Assembly: GCA_018388625.1 (NCBI GenBank)
Contig: CP074402.1
Span: 2,852,001-2,916,000, forward strand
Direction of reading: 5' to 3'
DNA: 64,000 nucleotides
Source of the DNA: Nocardiopsis eucommiae
GTDB lineage: Bacteria; Actinomycetota; Actinomycetes; Streptosporangiales; Streptosporangiaceae
The notes beneath the pieces are model-generated. The model worked only from the letters and a program-made list of their open reading frames with translations, made no database searches and was not told where the DNA came from. Below, one piece after another: positions 8,575 to 18,309 of this stretch (within the stretch, counting starts at the first letter, position 1; each line of letters opens with the position of its first letter). The translations under genes were made by a program, and so were the position numbers.

Positions 8575-9963
8575 ATGCCGGGGGTCGTCGAGGAGCTGGT
8601 GGCCGCGATCGGGACCGAACAGGTGGTCACCGATCCCGCCGTGATGGAGGGCTACTCGCATGACGAGGCCGAGTGGGCACCCTACGGGGCACCGGCGGCG
8701 GTGGTCCGGCCCCGGGACACCGCCGACGTCGCGGCGGTGGTGCGCGTCTGCGCGCGAAGCGGGGTCGCGGTGGTCGGGCGCGGTGCCGGAACCGGGTTGT
8801 CGGGTGCGGCCAACTCCGGTCGGGGGTGGGTGGTGGTCTCCTTCGAGCGCATGAACCGGGTGCTGGAGGTGGACACCGTCCAGCAGACGGCCACGGTCCA
8901 GCCCGGTGTGGTCAACGACGACCTGCGGGCGCGGGTCGCCCAGGACGGACTGTGGTATCCGCCGGACCCGGCCTCGGCGCCGTGGTCGACGATCGGCGGG
9001 AACGTGGCCACCAACGCCGGCGGGCTCTGCTGCGTGAAGTACGGGGTCACCCGCGACTACGTGCTGGGCATGGAGGCCGTGGTCGGGACCGGTGAGGTGG
9101 TGCGGCTGGGCAGGACCACCGCCAAGGGGGTGACCGGGTACGACCTGGCCGGACTCATGGTGGGATCGGAGGGGACGCTGGGCCTGGTCACCGAGGTGAC
9201 GCTGCGTCTGGTGCCGCTGCGCCGGGGCGTGGAGCACACGGTGGTGGGCTACTTCGACTCGCTGACCGACGCCGGGCGGGCGGTGGCGGCGGTGTCCGCC
9301 GCGGGGATCGTGCCCTCGGCGCTGGAGCTCATCGACCGGTTCTGCCTCCAGGCCGTGGACGAGTGGAAGAACATGGGGCTGTCCGCCGAGGGCGAGGTGC
9401 TGCTGCTGGCCCGCAGCGACCTGCCCGGGGCCTCCGGGCAGGAGGAGGCCGACCGCATCCTGGAGTGCTTCGAGCAGGAGAAGGCGGTCTACGCGGTGCG
9501 CTCCACCGACAAGGAGGAGGCCGAGGCGCTCTTCCAGGCGCGACGGCTGGCCTACCCGGCGCTGGAGCGGCTGGGGCCGTTGCTGACCGAGGACGTGTGC
9601 GTGCCCAAGGCCCGGGTGCCGCACATGCTGGAGGCGATCGAGGCTGCCGGGGAGCGGTTCGACACCAGGATCGGCAACATCGCGCACGCCGGCGACGGGA
9701 ACCTGCATCCCCTGTTCATCGTCCCGGCCGGTGACGAGGAGGCCAAGCGGCGGGCCAAGCAGGCGTTCGAGGTGATCGTGGACGAGGCCCTCGCTGTGGG
9801 CGGGACCGTCACCGGCGAGCACGGGGTGGGTCTGCTGAAGATGCGCGGCGCCGCGGACGAGCTGGGCCCGCACGTGCTGGCGATGCACCGGGCGGTCAAG
9901 GGGGCGCTGGACCCCGAGGGGATCTTCAACCCGGGCAAGGTCTTCGCCCTGGAGGAGGCCTGA
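8575..9963 (+). CDS. FAD-binding oxidase, glycolate/D-lactate dehydrogenase (GlcD) type
   Basis: A complete 462-residue flavoprotein. The FAD_binding_4 domain shows GRGAGTGLSGAANS (pyrophosphate loop, residues ~68-82) and IGGNVATNAGGLCCVKYG (~138-155); the C-terminal FAD-oxidase domain shows HAGDGNLHPLFIVP and GEHGVGLLK, the conserved active-site segments of GlcD, D-lactate and D-2-hydroxyacid dehydrogenases. It oxidises a 2-hydroxy acid, exact substrate not readable. The ATG follows GAAGGAGGGTCC. No GlcE/GlcF partner is adjacent, so it may act as a single-subunit enzyme. Confidence 0.87.
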   Translation: MPGVVEELVAAIGTEQVVTDPAVMEGYSHDEAEWAPYGAPAAVVRPRDTADVAAVVRVCARSGVAVVGRGAGTGLSGAANSGRGWVVVSFERMNRVLEVDTVQQTATVQPGVVNDDLRARVAQDGLWYPPDPASAPWSTIGGNVATNAGGLCCVKYGVTRDYVLGMEAVVGTGEVVRLGRTTAKGVTGYDLAGLMVGSEGTLGLVTEVTLRLVPLRRGVEHTVVGYFDSLTDAGRAVAAVSAAGIVPSALELIDRFCLQAVDEWKNMGLSAEGEVLLLARSDLPGASGQEEADRILECFEQEKAVYAVRSTDKEEAEALFQARRLAYPALERLGPLLTEDVCVPKARVPHMLEAIEAAGERFDTRIGNIAHAGDGNLHPLFIVPAGDEEAKRRAKQAFEVIVDEALAVGGTVTGEHGVGLLKMRGAADELGPHVLAMHRAVKGALDPEGIFNPGKVFALEEA

Positions 9964-9965
9964 GG

Positions 9966-10017
9966 CACGGGGAGGATCCCGGGCCGTCCGGGCGGTCCCG
10001 GGCGGCCCGCACCCGTG
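9966..10017. terminator. Nested inverted repeat between convergent genes
   Basis: An outer pair CACGGG (9966-9971)/CCCGTG (10012-10017) encloses an inner pair CGGGCCG (9980-9986)/CGGCCCG (10003-10009). It sits between the end of the GlcD-type gene and the end of the leftward TioE-type regulator, the expected place for a shared terminator. No T-run. Confidence 0.4.
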
Positions 10018-10035
10018 TGGGAACGGGGTCGCGGT

Positions 10036-10746
10036 TCACACGGTGCGGGCGTAGTCGTCCAGGAGGGCGGCGGCGGTGAGCATGGCCCGTGACCGCTGGG
10101 TGAGTTCGTCCGCCCGCTGGTCCAGGGCGGTGTGCAGGGCCCGGCTGTGTCCGCTGCGGCGGAGTTCGCGGATGACCGGTGGGATGTCCGTGAGCGGGTA
10201 GCGGACCTGGCGCAGCAGGTGCACCATCCGGGCCTCGCGGACGTCGGCGGGGAGTACAGGCGGTACCCGGTGGGGTGTTCGCGCCGGGGGAGAGCAGCCC
10301 GGCGTCCTCCCACACGCGCAGGGTGGAGGTGCGTACGCCCAGGTGGGCGGCGAGTTCACCGATACGCACGTCGCCGTCGGGAGCGGCGGGCGCGTCGGGG
10401 GCGTGTTCGGCGACCGCCGCCAGGGCCCGGCCGGTGGCGTGCAGGGCCGTGCGTTGTTCGTGCAGGGTGTGGTGGGCGGCGTCGATCAGCGCCAGCGCCG
10501 TGGGGAGGTCGTGTTCGTGCACGGCGGCCATGACGGCGCGTGCGGTGGCGCCGCCGAACCCCGCGCTCAGGGCGCGGAAGGTGAGCAGGGCCCGGCGGTG
10601 CAGGTCGGTGAGGATCCGGTAGCCGGAGGCGGTGCGGCCGGTCGGGGGAGGACGCCCTCGTCGGCGTGGTTGCGCACCTGCTGCGTGGAGATTCCGGCGG
10701 CCCGCGCCAGGTCGATGGGGCGGAGGCGGTTGGTGGGCGCGTCCAA
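10036..10746 (-). CDS. Double-MerR (TioE-type) transcriptional regulator, second copy (two frameshifts)
   Basis: Same architecture as the regulator at 5464-6226: N-terminal RLRPIDLARAAGISTQQVRNH, then a helical middle with VMAAVHEHDLPTALALID, then a second helix-turn-helix IGELAAHLGVRTSTLRVWE, ending in AMLTAAALLDDYARTV. Three frames are joined by a missing base in the C run near 10646-10651 (GVLPPTGRTASGYR) and another near 10275-10285 (LLSPGAN to TPPGYRLY). I take the TTG at 10746 as start (preceded by GGAGGAACC). No divergent partner; the next gene upstream is a two-component system in the same direction. Confidence 0.72.
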
Positions 10747-10844
10747 GGTGGGTTCCTCCCGGCTGTGGGTGATCAGGATAGGGCGCGGCCCCCGGTGCGG
10801 CGGGGGAGGCGGGCGGGCGCGTGTGTGCCTGGTGGGTCGGTGGC

Positions 10845-12763
10845 CTAGGCGGGGTGCGGGGGACCCTGGCGCAGGCCCGCCTCGTGGGCGAGCAGTCCGG
10901 CCTGGGTGCGGTTCTCGCAGCCCAGCTTCTCCAACAGGCGGGACACGTGTCCCTTCACGGTGGCCTCGGACAGGAAGAGGCGCCTGGCGATCCGGCCGTT
11001 GGTCAGGCCTTCGGCCAGGGCGGTCAGGACCTCCGTCTCGCGATCGGTCAGGGAGGCCACCAGCGTGGCGCGGTCCAGACGGGTGGTTCGTGCGGCGTGG
11101 GCGGTGCTGAGCAGACGGCGGGTGGCCTCGGGGGACATGACGGTGTGGCCCTGGGCGGCCACCCGGACCAGGGAGGCCAGGTCCTCGGGCGGAGTGGACT
11201 TGAGCAGGAAACCCCTGGCTCCCGCGTTCAAGGCACGCAGCACGTACTCGTCCGCGTCGAAGGTGGTCAGCGCGACCACGATCGGGGGCGAGGGCAGGGC
11301 GGTGATCTCCTGGGTGGCGCCGATGCCGTCGAGGACGGGCATGCGCAGGTCCATCAGGACGAGGTCGGGGCCGTGCTGGTGGACGGCGTCGACGGCGGCG
11401 CGGCCGTCATGAGCCTGTGCGACGACGGTGATGCGGGGGTCCACGCCCAGGATGGTGCCCAGGTGGGCGCGGACGATCGGGTCGTCGTCCACGATCAGCA
11501 CGCGGACGGGTGGGCTGGGCGGGCTGTTCAACGGTGCTGGCCTTCGTCGGTCGGAGGGTGGTCGTGCGCGGGGGTCTGCGGGCGAGGGGGACGTGGGAGG
11601 GAGTTCGGCGCGCACCTCGAACCCTCCCTGGGACGTGGGTGCGGCGTCGAGGAGCCCGCCGAGGAGTTCCACCCGGCGGCGCAGCCCGGGCAGGCCCCGG
11701 GCCGATCCCGAGGAGACCAGAGCCGCGTCGGGGACACTGGTGGGCGCGGTGTTGGTGACGCGGACCAGCACCGTGGTGGGGCCGTGGTCGAGGTCGATTC
11801 GTACCCGGGAGCCGGGGGCGTGTTTGCGCACGTTGGTCAGGGCCTCCCGGACGACTCGGTGCAGGGTCGCGGCGACCAGCGGCGAGGCCTGACCAGGGTC
11901 GCCGCGGGTGTCGAGGTCCACGGGGGTCCCGGCGCCGCGCGCGTCCTCCACGAGTTGGTGGGGGTCGGGGGTGGTGAGGTCGTGGGCGGGCAGGTCGTGT
12001 CCGGTGGAGAGCACACCGGTGAGGTCACGGAGTTCGTCCAGGGCGCGGTGGCCCGTGGCCCGCAGTTCCTCGGCGGCGGTGCGCACGGCGTCGTCGGGCG
12101 CGGTCACGCGCAGGGCTCCGGCCTGGAGCACGATGAGGCTGACCCGGTGGGTGACGAGGTCGTGCATTTCGGTGGCCAGGCGCGCGCGTTCGTCCGCGCG
12201 GGCCTGACGGGCGAGCAGGTGCTGTTCGTTCTCCGCGCGCCGGGCCCGTTCACGCAGGGCCTCGACCAGGCGGCGGTGGGTGGACAGGTAGAGCGCGACG
12301 GCCGCGGCCAGGTCCACGAAGAGCACGGTGCGTACGCCGGTGCCGCTGATGGTGGTGGGGTCGGCGGCCAGCAGACAGACCAGGACCAGGGCGGCGAAGG
12401 GAAACCAGAACCGGCGGTCGGGTGGGGTGCGCAGGGCCGCCGCGTAGGCGGCGAAGGGCGCGGTGGGTGGGACCCAGGCCAGGGCGAGGACGGTGTCGGG
12501 GCCGAAGAGGGGGCCGGTGGACAGGCTCACCGCGCCGGCGGCGAGCCCTGCTGCGGTGGCGGACCACAGTACGGCCATGGGGTGCGTGCGCCGCCACAGC
12601 AGGGTGGCCGAGAGCAGGAGGCAGGCGGTCAGGACCACTGCCGCCGGGACGGGGAGTCGGGTGGGACCGTGCGGGCCAGGGCGGCCCCCATGGCGGCGCT
12701 GATCCCGACGGCCGCCACATCCGGCAGGGTGTGCCGGTCGGGGGTGGGCAGGCCGAGTCGCAT
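10845..12763 (-). CDS. Histidine kinase and NarL-type response regulator in one frame (frameshift near N-terminus)
   Basis: The N-terminal part is a membrane histidine kinase: several hydrophobic segments (for example VVLTACLLLSATLL, FPFAALVLVCLLA, VLFVDLAAAVALYL), a HisKA_3 phospho-acceptor RLATEMHDLVTHRVS and an ATPase N-box REALTNVRKHAPG. Without a stop the frame continues into a response regulator: receiver VRVLIVDDDPIV with DLVLMDLRMP, then a LuxR-type helix-turn-helix LTDRETEVLTALAEG...NGRIARRLF. The ATG at 12763 gives the first helix but needs one base restored near 12660-12690. The RR part may be a separate gene: a shifted frame stops at 11528-11530 overlapping a TTG at 11531 that follows GAAGG. 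Signal unknown. Confidence 0.78.
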
Positions 12764-13179
12764 GGGGTCAGCCTAGGACGGGAGCCGTGGTGAGGGTGCT
12801 CTGCGGCTGGTTGTCACGACGAAGGTCGGGGGTCGGGTGCGTCCTTCGACGGGGCTTCGGCCAGGGGGTCTCCTGAGGGGAGCTGACCGCCGACGTCACA
12901 CTCGATTGAAGAGGTCCAGAACGGGGGCGCCACCACCGTCCTCACCCTGGAGGACACCCGTACCTCGAGGACGGGGCGGTGGCCGTGCCGGTGACAGCGG
13001 CCCGGCGGTCCAGTGAGCGGGTGGTCGTCAGGTGGTCGCGTTCGGGCCGGGCCAGCCGTCCCGTGCGGGTGACCGGGTCGGAGCCCGACCACACTCGGCT
13101 CGGGCGGCGGTAGGCGCCGACGGCTGGAGCGGATGCGCGGCTGACCCGGCCTTCCCGGAGGCCGCGCACCCGACCCGCC
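12764..13179. other. 416-base space without a supported gene
   Basis: Lies between the start of the kinase gene and the end of madM. Short open frames exist on both strands, but none has a ribosome site and domain together. One stretch on the + strand (about 12945-13113) gives a plausible-looking peptide containing VAVPVTAARRSSERVVVRW, possibly a decayed reading frame. Presumably carries the kinase promoter. Confidence 0.4.
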
Positions 13180-13944
13180 TCACCCGCCGACGAGGGCCCT
13201 GAGCACCACGTACAGCAGCGACGGTCCGAGCAGGCAGCCCAGGCCCGTGTAGAAGGTGGCGGTCATGGCGCCGTAGGGCACCAGGCGCTTGTCAGTGGCC
13301 GCCAGCCCGCCCGCCACACCGGAGGTGGTGCCCATCGAGCCTCCGTAGGCCATCGCGGACTTGGGGTTGTTCAGTCCGATCAGCGGGGCGATCAGCGGCG
13401 TCCCCACCATCACCACCACGGACTTGACGAGCCCGGCGGCCACGGACAGCGCGATCACCTCCGAGCTCGCGCCCACCGCGGTCCCGGTCACCGGACCGAC
13501 GATGTAGGTGGCCGCGCCGGCGCCGATGGTCGCCATCGACGCGGCGTCCGTGTAGCCGAAGGCGGCCGCGATCGCCGCCCCGACGGCGAACGAGACCAGC
13601 ACGCCCAGCACGATCGACAGCACGCCGACCATTCCGGCGCGTCTGATCTCCCGCAGGTCCACGCCGTAGGCGGTGGAGACGATCGCGAAGTCCCTCAGCA
13701 TCGCGCCGCCCATGAGGCCCAGTCCGGAGAAGACCGCGATGTCAGCCAGTCCGTGCTCGCCGCCGGTTGCCCATCCACCCCAGTACGCCAGAGCCAGGCC
13801 GAGGACGATGGCGATGGCCGAGCCGTGCAGCCAGCCGCGGGTGAGCTTCTTGGACAGCCACCCGGAGACCGCCATCAGCCCGCCGACCACCACGAAGGCC
13901 ACGAGCAGGTCATTGCTCTCGAAGACGCCGATGATCTGGTCCAT
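13180..13944 (-). CDS. madM: Malonate carrier subunit MadM
   Basis: A 254-residue membrane protein matching the larger subunit of the MadLM malonate:Na+ symporter. It starts MDQIIGVFESNDLLVAF and shows multiple hydrophobic segments plus GSMGTTSGVAGGLAATDKRL near the end. The ATG at 13944 lies just beyond the TGA of madL (13946-13948). As sequenced, the frame runs straight through from madL, but this skips the conserved end of MadL, so I treat the two as separate genes. It takes up malonate for the MatB/MatA enzymes encoded upstream. Confidence 0.85.
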   Translation of the reverse strand: MDQIIGVFESNDLLVAFVVVGGLMAVSGWLSKKLTRGWLHGSAIAIVLGLALAYWGGWATGGEHGLADIAVFSGLGLMGGAMLRDFAIVSTAYGVDLREIRRAGMVGVLSIVLGVLVSFAVGAAIAAAFGYTDAASMATIGAGAATYIVGPVTGTAVGASSEVIALSVAAGLVKSVVVMVGTPLIAPLIGLNNPKSAMAYGGSMGTTSGVAGGLAATDKRLVPYGAMTATFYTGLGCLLGPSLLYVVLRALVGG

Positions 13945-13945
13945 C

Positions 13946-14343
13946 TCAGACCTCCCGTCCTTCCTCGACCAGCGGCGGCAGCGGTTCCGCTGGTTCGCCG
14001 ATCCGCGACAGGAGGGGACCAGGACGGCCCCCGCGACGATCGCTCCCAGGCCCGCGGTGATCGCCATCGGACCACCCGCTATCGCCTTGACCACGTTCTG
14101 GGTGGAGGCCATGGCGATGACGACCGGGATGTACATCGCGCTCCAGAAGAGCACGCCCTGCTCGGTGGCCTCGGGGAGTTTCCCGTTCCTGCGCAGCCGG
14201 TCGGAGACGAGCACCAGCATGATCATGGCGAAGCCGACGCCGCCGACATTGGCGTCGACGCCGACCGCGGCACCGAGGAGTTCGCCCACGAGCGCACCCG
14301 TGAGCAGGCACACCGCCAGGGCCGCGACTCCGTAGAGGACCAT
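13946..14343 (-). CDS. madL: Malonate carrier subunit MadL (frameshift near end)
   Basis: Small hydrophobic subunit (about 130 residues) of the malonate symporter. Conserved features are VDANVGGVGFAMIMLV and LFWSAMYIPVVIAMASTQNVV. Near the end GAVLVP is followed in the observed frame by unrelated sequence, while adding one C at about 14020 gives LLSRIGEPAEPLPPLVEEG and a stop at 13946, two bases before the madM start. The ATG at 14343 follows a GGAGA-type site (GCAAGGAGAGAATCG). Cotranscribed with matB and matA upstream. Confidence 0.83.
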
Positions 14344-14408
14344 CGATTCTCTCCTTGCTTCGGGGGTGGGTCGGCGGGAGCGCCGGGGGTGACCGGAGCT
14401 GCCGGGTG

Positions 14409-15926
14409 TCAGGCGACCGTGCCGGTGAACAGGTCCGCGTAGCGCTCGCGCAGTTCGGCCTTCTGCACCTTCCCCATGACGTTGCGGGGCAGTGCCGCGA
14501 CGACGCGCACCGCGCGCGGCCGCTTGAACCGGGCGAGGTCTGCGGCGATGGACTCCAGCAGCTCCCCGGCCTGGAGCTCCTCCCCGGCCGGGGAACGACG
14601 ACGGCCGCCACAGCCTCCCCCAGGTCCGGGTGGGGGACGCCGATCACGGCGGACTCCAACACCCCCGGGTGCGCGTCGATGAGCTCCTCGAGCTCCTTGG
14701 GGTAGATGTTGTAGCCGCCGGAGATCACGAGGTCCTTGTCCCGGCCGACGATGCACAGGTGGCCGTCCTCGTCGACGCGGCCCAGGTCGCCGGTGACGAA
14801 GAAGCCGTCCGTGCGGAACTCGGCGGCGGTCCTCTCCGGCATCCGCCAGTAACCGGAGAAGACGTTGGGGCCGCGGACCTCGATGATGCCGACCTCTCCG
14901 TCGGGGAGCTCCCGTCCCGTCTCCCGGTCCGCCACCCGGATCTCGACGCCGGGGAGTGGCCGTCCGACCGTGCCGGGCTTGCGCGGCCCCTCATAGGGGT
15001 TGGTGGTGTTCATCCCGGTCTCGGTCATCCCGTAGCGCTCGAGGATGGCGTGGCCGGTGCGGGCCCGGAAGTCCTCGGCGTCGCTCGCGAGCAGCGGGGC
15101 CGAGCCGGAGACGAACAGCCGCATCGGGGCGCAGGACTCGGGGGTGAGCCGGTCGCTCTTCAGCAGGCGGGTGTAGAAGGTGGGGACGCCCATGAGCACG
15201 GTGGCGCGCGGCAGCAGGTCGATGACCGCGTCGGTGTCGAACCCGGACAGGTAGTGCATGGACGCGCCCGCCGCCAGCGTCATGTTGACCGCGACGAAGA
15301 GCCCGTGAACGTGGAAGATCGGCAGGGCGTGGATCAGCCGGTCCTCGGAGGTGTACCGCCAGGCCTGGAGCAGCGTCTCGCAGTTGGAGGCGAGGTTGCC
15401 GTGGGTGAGCACGGCCCCCTTGGACCGTCCGGTGGTGCCGGAGGTGTACAGGATGGCCGCCGGGTCCTCGGCCGAGGCGTCGTGGTCCCCGTCGTGGTGG
15501 CCGCCCCCTCCAGGAGGGTGCCGTCGCCGGAGGTGCCCAGGGTCTCGACGACGAGCCCTTCGGCTTCGCGACCGGCGTGCTCGGCTCGGCGGCCGGGGAG
15601 CAGACGAGCACACGGGGCCGGGCGTCGCCGAGGAAGTACGTCATCTCCGCGTCGGTGTAGGCGGTGTTGAGCGGGAGGAAGACCCCGCCGACGCGCAGGG
15701 TCGCCAGGTACAGCGCGACGGCCTCGGGGGACTTCTCCACCTGCATCGCGACCCGGTCGCCGGGGGTGACGCCGTCGGCGAGGAGGCGGGCGGCGATCCG
15801 CCGCACGGTCTCCTCGGTCTCCCCGTAGGTGATGTTCCCGCCGCCGGGCAGCGCGAACAGGGTCCGGTCCGGCCGCCGCCGCGCCTGCTCGGCGAAGGAT
15901 CGGTGAATGGCCGTGAATGGCGCCAT
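14409..15926 (-). CDS. matB: Malonyl-CoA synthetase MatB (three frameshifts)
   Basis: AMP-forming acyl-CoA synthetase; with MadLM and MatA around it the substrate is almost certainly malonate (malonate + CoA + ATP to malonyl-CoA). Visible motifs: AILYTSGTTGRSKGA (P-loop), RYGMTETGMNTTNPY (A5), VTGDLGRVDEDGHLCIVGR (hinge) and near the end FKRPRAVRVVAALPRNVMGKVQKAEL with the catalytic lysine. Frames change near 15575-15590, 15505-15515 (G5) and 14592-14597 (G4). The ATG at 15926 (MAPFTAIHRSFAEQ) follows AAGAGGAAC. About 505 residues repaired, the usual MatB length. Confidence 0.87.
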
Positions 15927-15973
15927 CGGTGGTGTTCCTCTTTCTCGTTCGGTGCGGTGGAGGTGGAGGTGTC

Positions 15974-17325
15974 TCACGTGTCGGAGCCCGGGGCGTCCGG
16001 CAGTGCGTCCCGCAGCGGGCCGTCGAGCGCCACGGTGCGGCGGCGGACGAAGTCCTCGTGGCGGCGTTCGAGCTTCTCCGGCTCGTAGCGGTAGTTGACC
16101 ATCGCGCCGTAGGACTGCCGCCAGGCCTGAGCCGAGGTGTTCGCCGGCCAGTTGAGCCTCCACGCGGCGGCTCCGTTGCCCAGGTGGAAGCGGGCGACCG
16201 AGTCGAGGGGCCGCCCGTCGCCGCGCTTCTCGGTCGCGATGTACCGGGCCAGGACGGGCAGGAGGCGAGAACGGATCCGCGCGGTGTCCGCGGGGCCGAG
16301 GTCGGCCGGTCCGTCCGCGGCTCCCAGGTCCCGGGCGAGCCCCCGCAGGTCGGCCTCGCTTCCGGCCCGCTCCTCGAGCCAACGCCGGAACCCCGGGATC
16401 GGTGACAGGGTGACGAAGTGCGCCAGGTGCGGCAACCGGTCGCGCACCTGCTCGATGACCTGCTTGATGAGGAGGCTGCCGAAGGAGATCCCGGTCAGGC
16501 CGTCCAGCGCGTTGTTGATCGAGTAGAGCGCCGCTGTGTCGGCCTCCCCGGGGTCCAAGGCGGGGCCGGGCTCCAGCAGGGGGTGATGTCGCCCGGCGTC
16601 CCACGCACCAGGGCGACCTCCACGAAGATCAGCGGCACGTCGCCGGTGGCCGGGTGGAAGAAGGCGTGGACGCGGCGGTCCGCGGGCTCCAGTCGGCGGC
16701 GGAGATCGGCGCGGTCCGCCATCGGGTGGACCCTCTCGTAACGCAGCAGGTGGTCGTGCAACCGCCGGGGCGAGTCCGGGGTGACCTCCGCCAGGCGGAG
16801 GAAACCGCGGTTGAACCAGGAGGCGAGCAGGTGGTGGAGGTCGTGGTCCAGGGGCCGCAGCTCCGGACGGCGGCGCATCAGTCGGCGCAGGTCCGCGCGC
16901 ATCCCGACCAGGGCGAGCGTGGCGTCGGGCGCGTGGTTCATCCGGCGGAGCAGTCGCTGGCGCGCCGGCTCGACCGCGTCGAAGAGCCCGACCAGTTCCT
17001 CCTCGCCCCCGGACCCGCTGTTCCTGGCCTCGTCCCAGCGGTGGAAGGCGGTGCGGACCCGGTCGGGGTCGACGCCGTGGTCCTTGATGACGTGGGTGAA
17101 GAAGGCCGTCCTGCCGGAGTCGTCGAGCTCGCCGTAGGCGGCCAGGGCCCGCGCCGCGACCGCGCGGACGGAGGCCTCGCCCACGTCGCCCATGAGGACC
17201 TCGCAGGCGGTGATCAGGCGGTCCAGGGCAGGCGTCCCCGACGTGCCGGCCGTCTGGGGGCCACCGCCGTGCCCCTCTTTCGCCGGTCGGACCGGACCGG
17301 TCTCGCACGCTTCGTCGGGCCGCAT
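15974..17325 (-). CDS. matA: Malonyl-CoA decarboxylase MatA (frameshifted)
   Basis: Converts malonyl-CoA to acetyl-CoA and CO2. The all-helical N-terminal domain contains LASWFNRGFLRLAEV, then VHAFFHPATGDVPLIFVEVALVRG; after a frame change come the catalytic-domain motifs AALYSINNALDGLTGISFG, FVTLSPIPGFRRWL and ARFHLGNGAAAWRLNW. The two frames join by adding one C to the C5 run at about 16585 (DITPLLEPGPALDPGEADT). The ATG at 17325 has AAGGAGCGGAG. About 450 residues, normal for the family. First gene of the malonate operon; divergent from matR. Confidence 0.9.
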
Positions 17326-17344
17326 CTCCGCTCCTTCAGTAACA

Positions 17345-17364
17345 TACATCACGGGGGTGATATA
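17345..17364. promoter_or_regulatory. Inverted-repeat operator, probably for the GntR regulator MatR
   Basis: TACATCAC and GTGATATA arms (7 of 8 bases complementary) separated by GGGG, lying 20 bases upstream of matA and 80 bases upstream of the divergent regulator. The flanks are AT-rich (ATATATAAC), unusual in this DNA. GntR/FCD regulators bind short palindromes, so this is the likely site controlling the malonate operon. Confidence 0.6.
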
Positions 17365-17443
17365 TATAACAGGGAACGTAGGGCAGGGAACAGGGGAGCG
17401 CAACCCCCGCGGCCGGTCGGCTAATCTGGGCACGGAGGTGTCG

Positions 17444-18121
17444 ATGGCTCGGGTTCCGGAATCCCACCGCGTACGGGACGCGCTGGAGAACGCCGTCGTC
17501 GAGGGCCGGTACCGGCCGGGTGAGCGCCTGGACCCGGCGCGGCTCGAGCGCGAGTTCGGGTGCTCGCGCACACCGATCCGGGAGGCGCTCCAGGCTCTGG
17601 AGCGCTCCGGGCTGGTGCAGATCCGCCCCAAACAGGGCACGTACGTCACCGAGCTCGGCGTCTCCGAACTGGCCGAGCGCTTCGAGGTCATGGCCGAACT
17701 CGAGGGGATGGCGGCACGCCTCTGCGCACGCCGCATCGAACGGGAGTCGATGGACCGGCTCGAGCACACCCTGCGCGCGTGCGAGCGGCACGCGACGGCG
17801 GGGGACGCCGACGGGTACTACTACGCCAACGCCGATTTCCACGGCGTCGTCTACGAGGCGTGCGGCAACGAATACCTGCGACAGCAGGCCCAGGCGCTCA
17901 AACGGGTCCTACAGCCGTACCGGCGGCTCCAGCTTCGGGTACCGGACCGTATGCGGCGCTCCCTGGCCGAGCACCGCGCGATCGCCGACGCCATCGTGGC
18001 CGGGGACGCCGAGGCCGCGGAGAACGCCGCCCGCGACCACGTGCTCGTGCAGGTCAAGGAGTTCAGCCAGCTCGTACGGACCTGGCGGCACCTCACCGAT
18101 TCGGCGCGCGGAGTCGGGTGA
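17444..18121 (+). CDS. matR: GntR/FadR-family regulator of malonate catabolism (MatR)
   Basis: A 225-residue regulator. N-terminal winged helix: LDPARLEREFGCSRTPIREALQALERSGLVQ (residues ~28-58, quoted in parts DPARLEREFG and TPIREALQALE), then an FCD ligand domain with ADFHGVVYEACGN and HRAIADAIVAGD, whose histidine/aspartate residues bind the effector or metal. Divergent from matA, the arrangement known for MatR of malonate clusters; the ligand is presumably malonate. The ATG at 17444 follows GGAGG. An operator-like palindrome lies between the genes. Confidence 0.85.
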   Translation: MARVPESHRVRDALENAVVEGRYRPGERLDPARLEREFGCSRTPIREALQALERSGLVQIRPKQGTYVTELGVSELAERFEVMAELEGMAARLCARRIERESMDRLEHTLRACERHATAGDADGYYYANADFHGVVYEACGNEYLRQQAQALKRVLQPYRRLQLRVPDRMRRSLAEHRAIADAIVAGDAEAAENAARDHVLVQVKEFSQLVRTWRHLTDSARGVG

Positions 18122-18309
18122 GGACCGGGCGGACGACCGCCCCGAACTGGAGGGCTCGACCCCGGCTGCTGGGTCGGGGCGGGTGGTCGATGGCGGCGAG
18201 TACGGTCATTCCACACGAGCCTGCCCGCCTGAACGGGTTCGACGTTCCGGGGAGGCCGTGAGGGCGTGCGGTGTCGGAGGTGACGGGGGAGCTGTGACAG
18301 ATTCGGGGT

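Noticed and set aside
13180-14343. A MadL-MadM fusion protein
   Set aside because: The fused frame skips the conserved MadL end. One added C restores it and gives a stop two bases from a good madM start.
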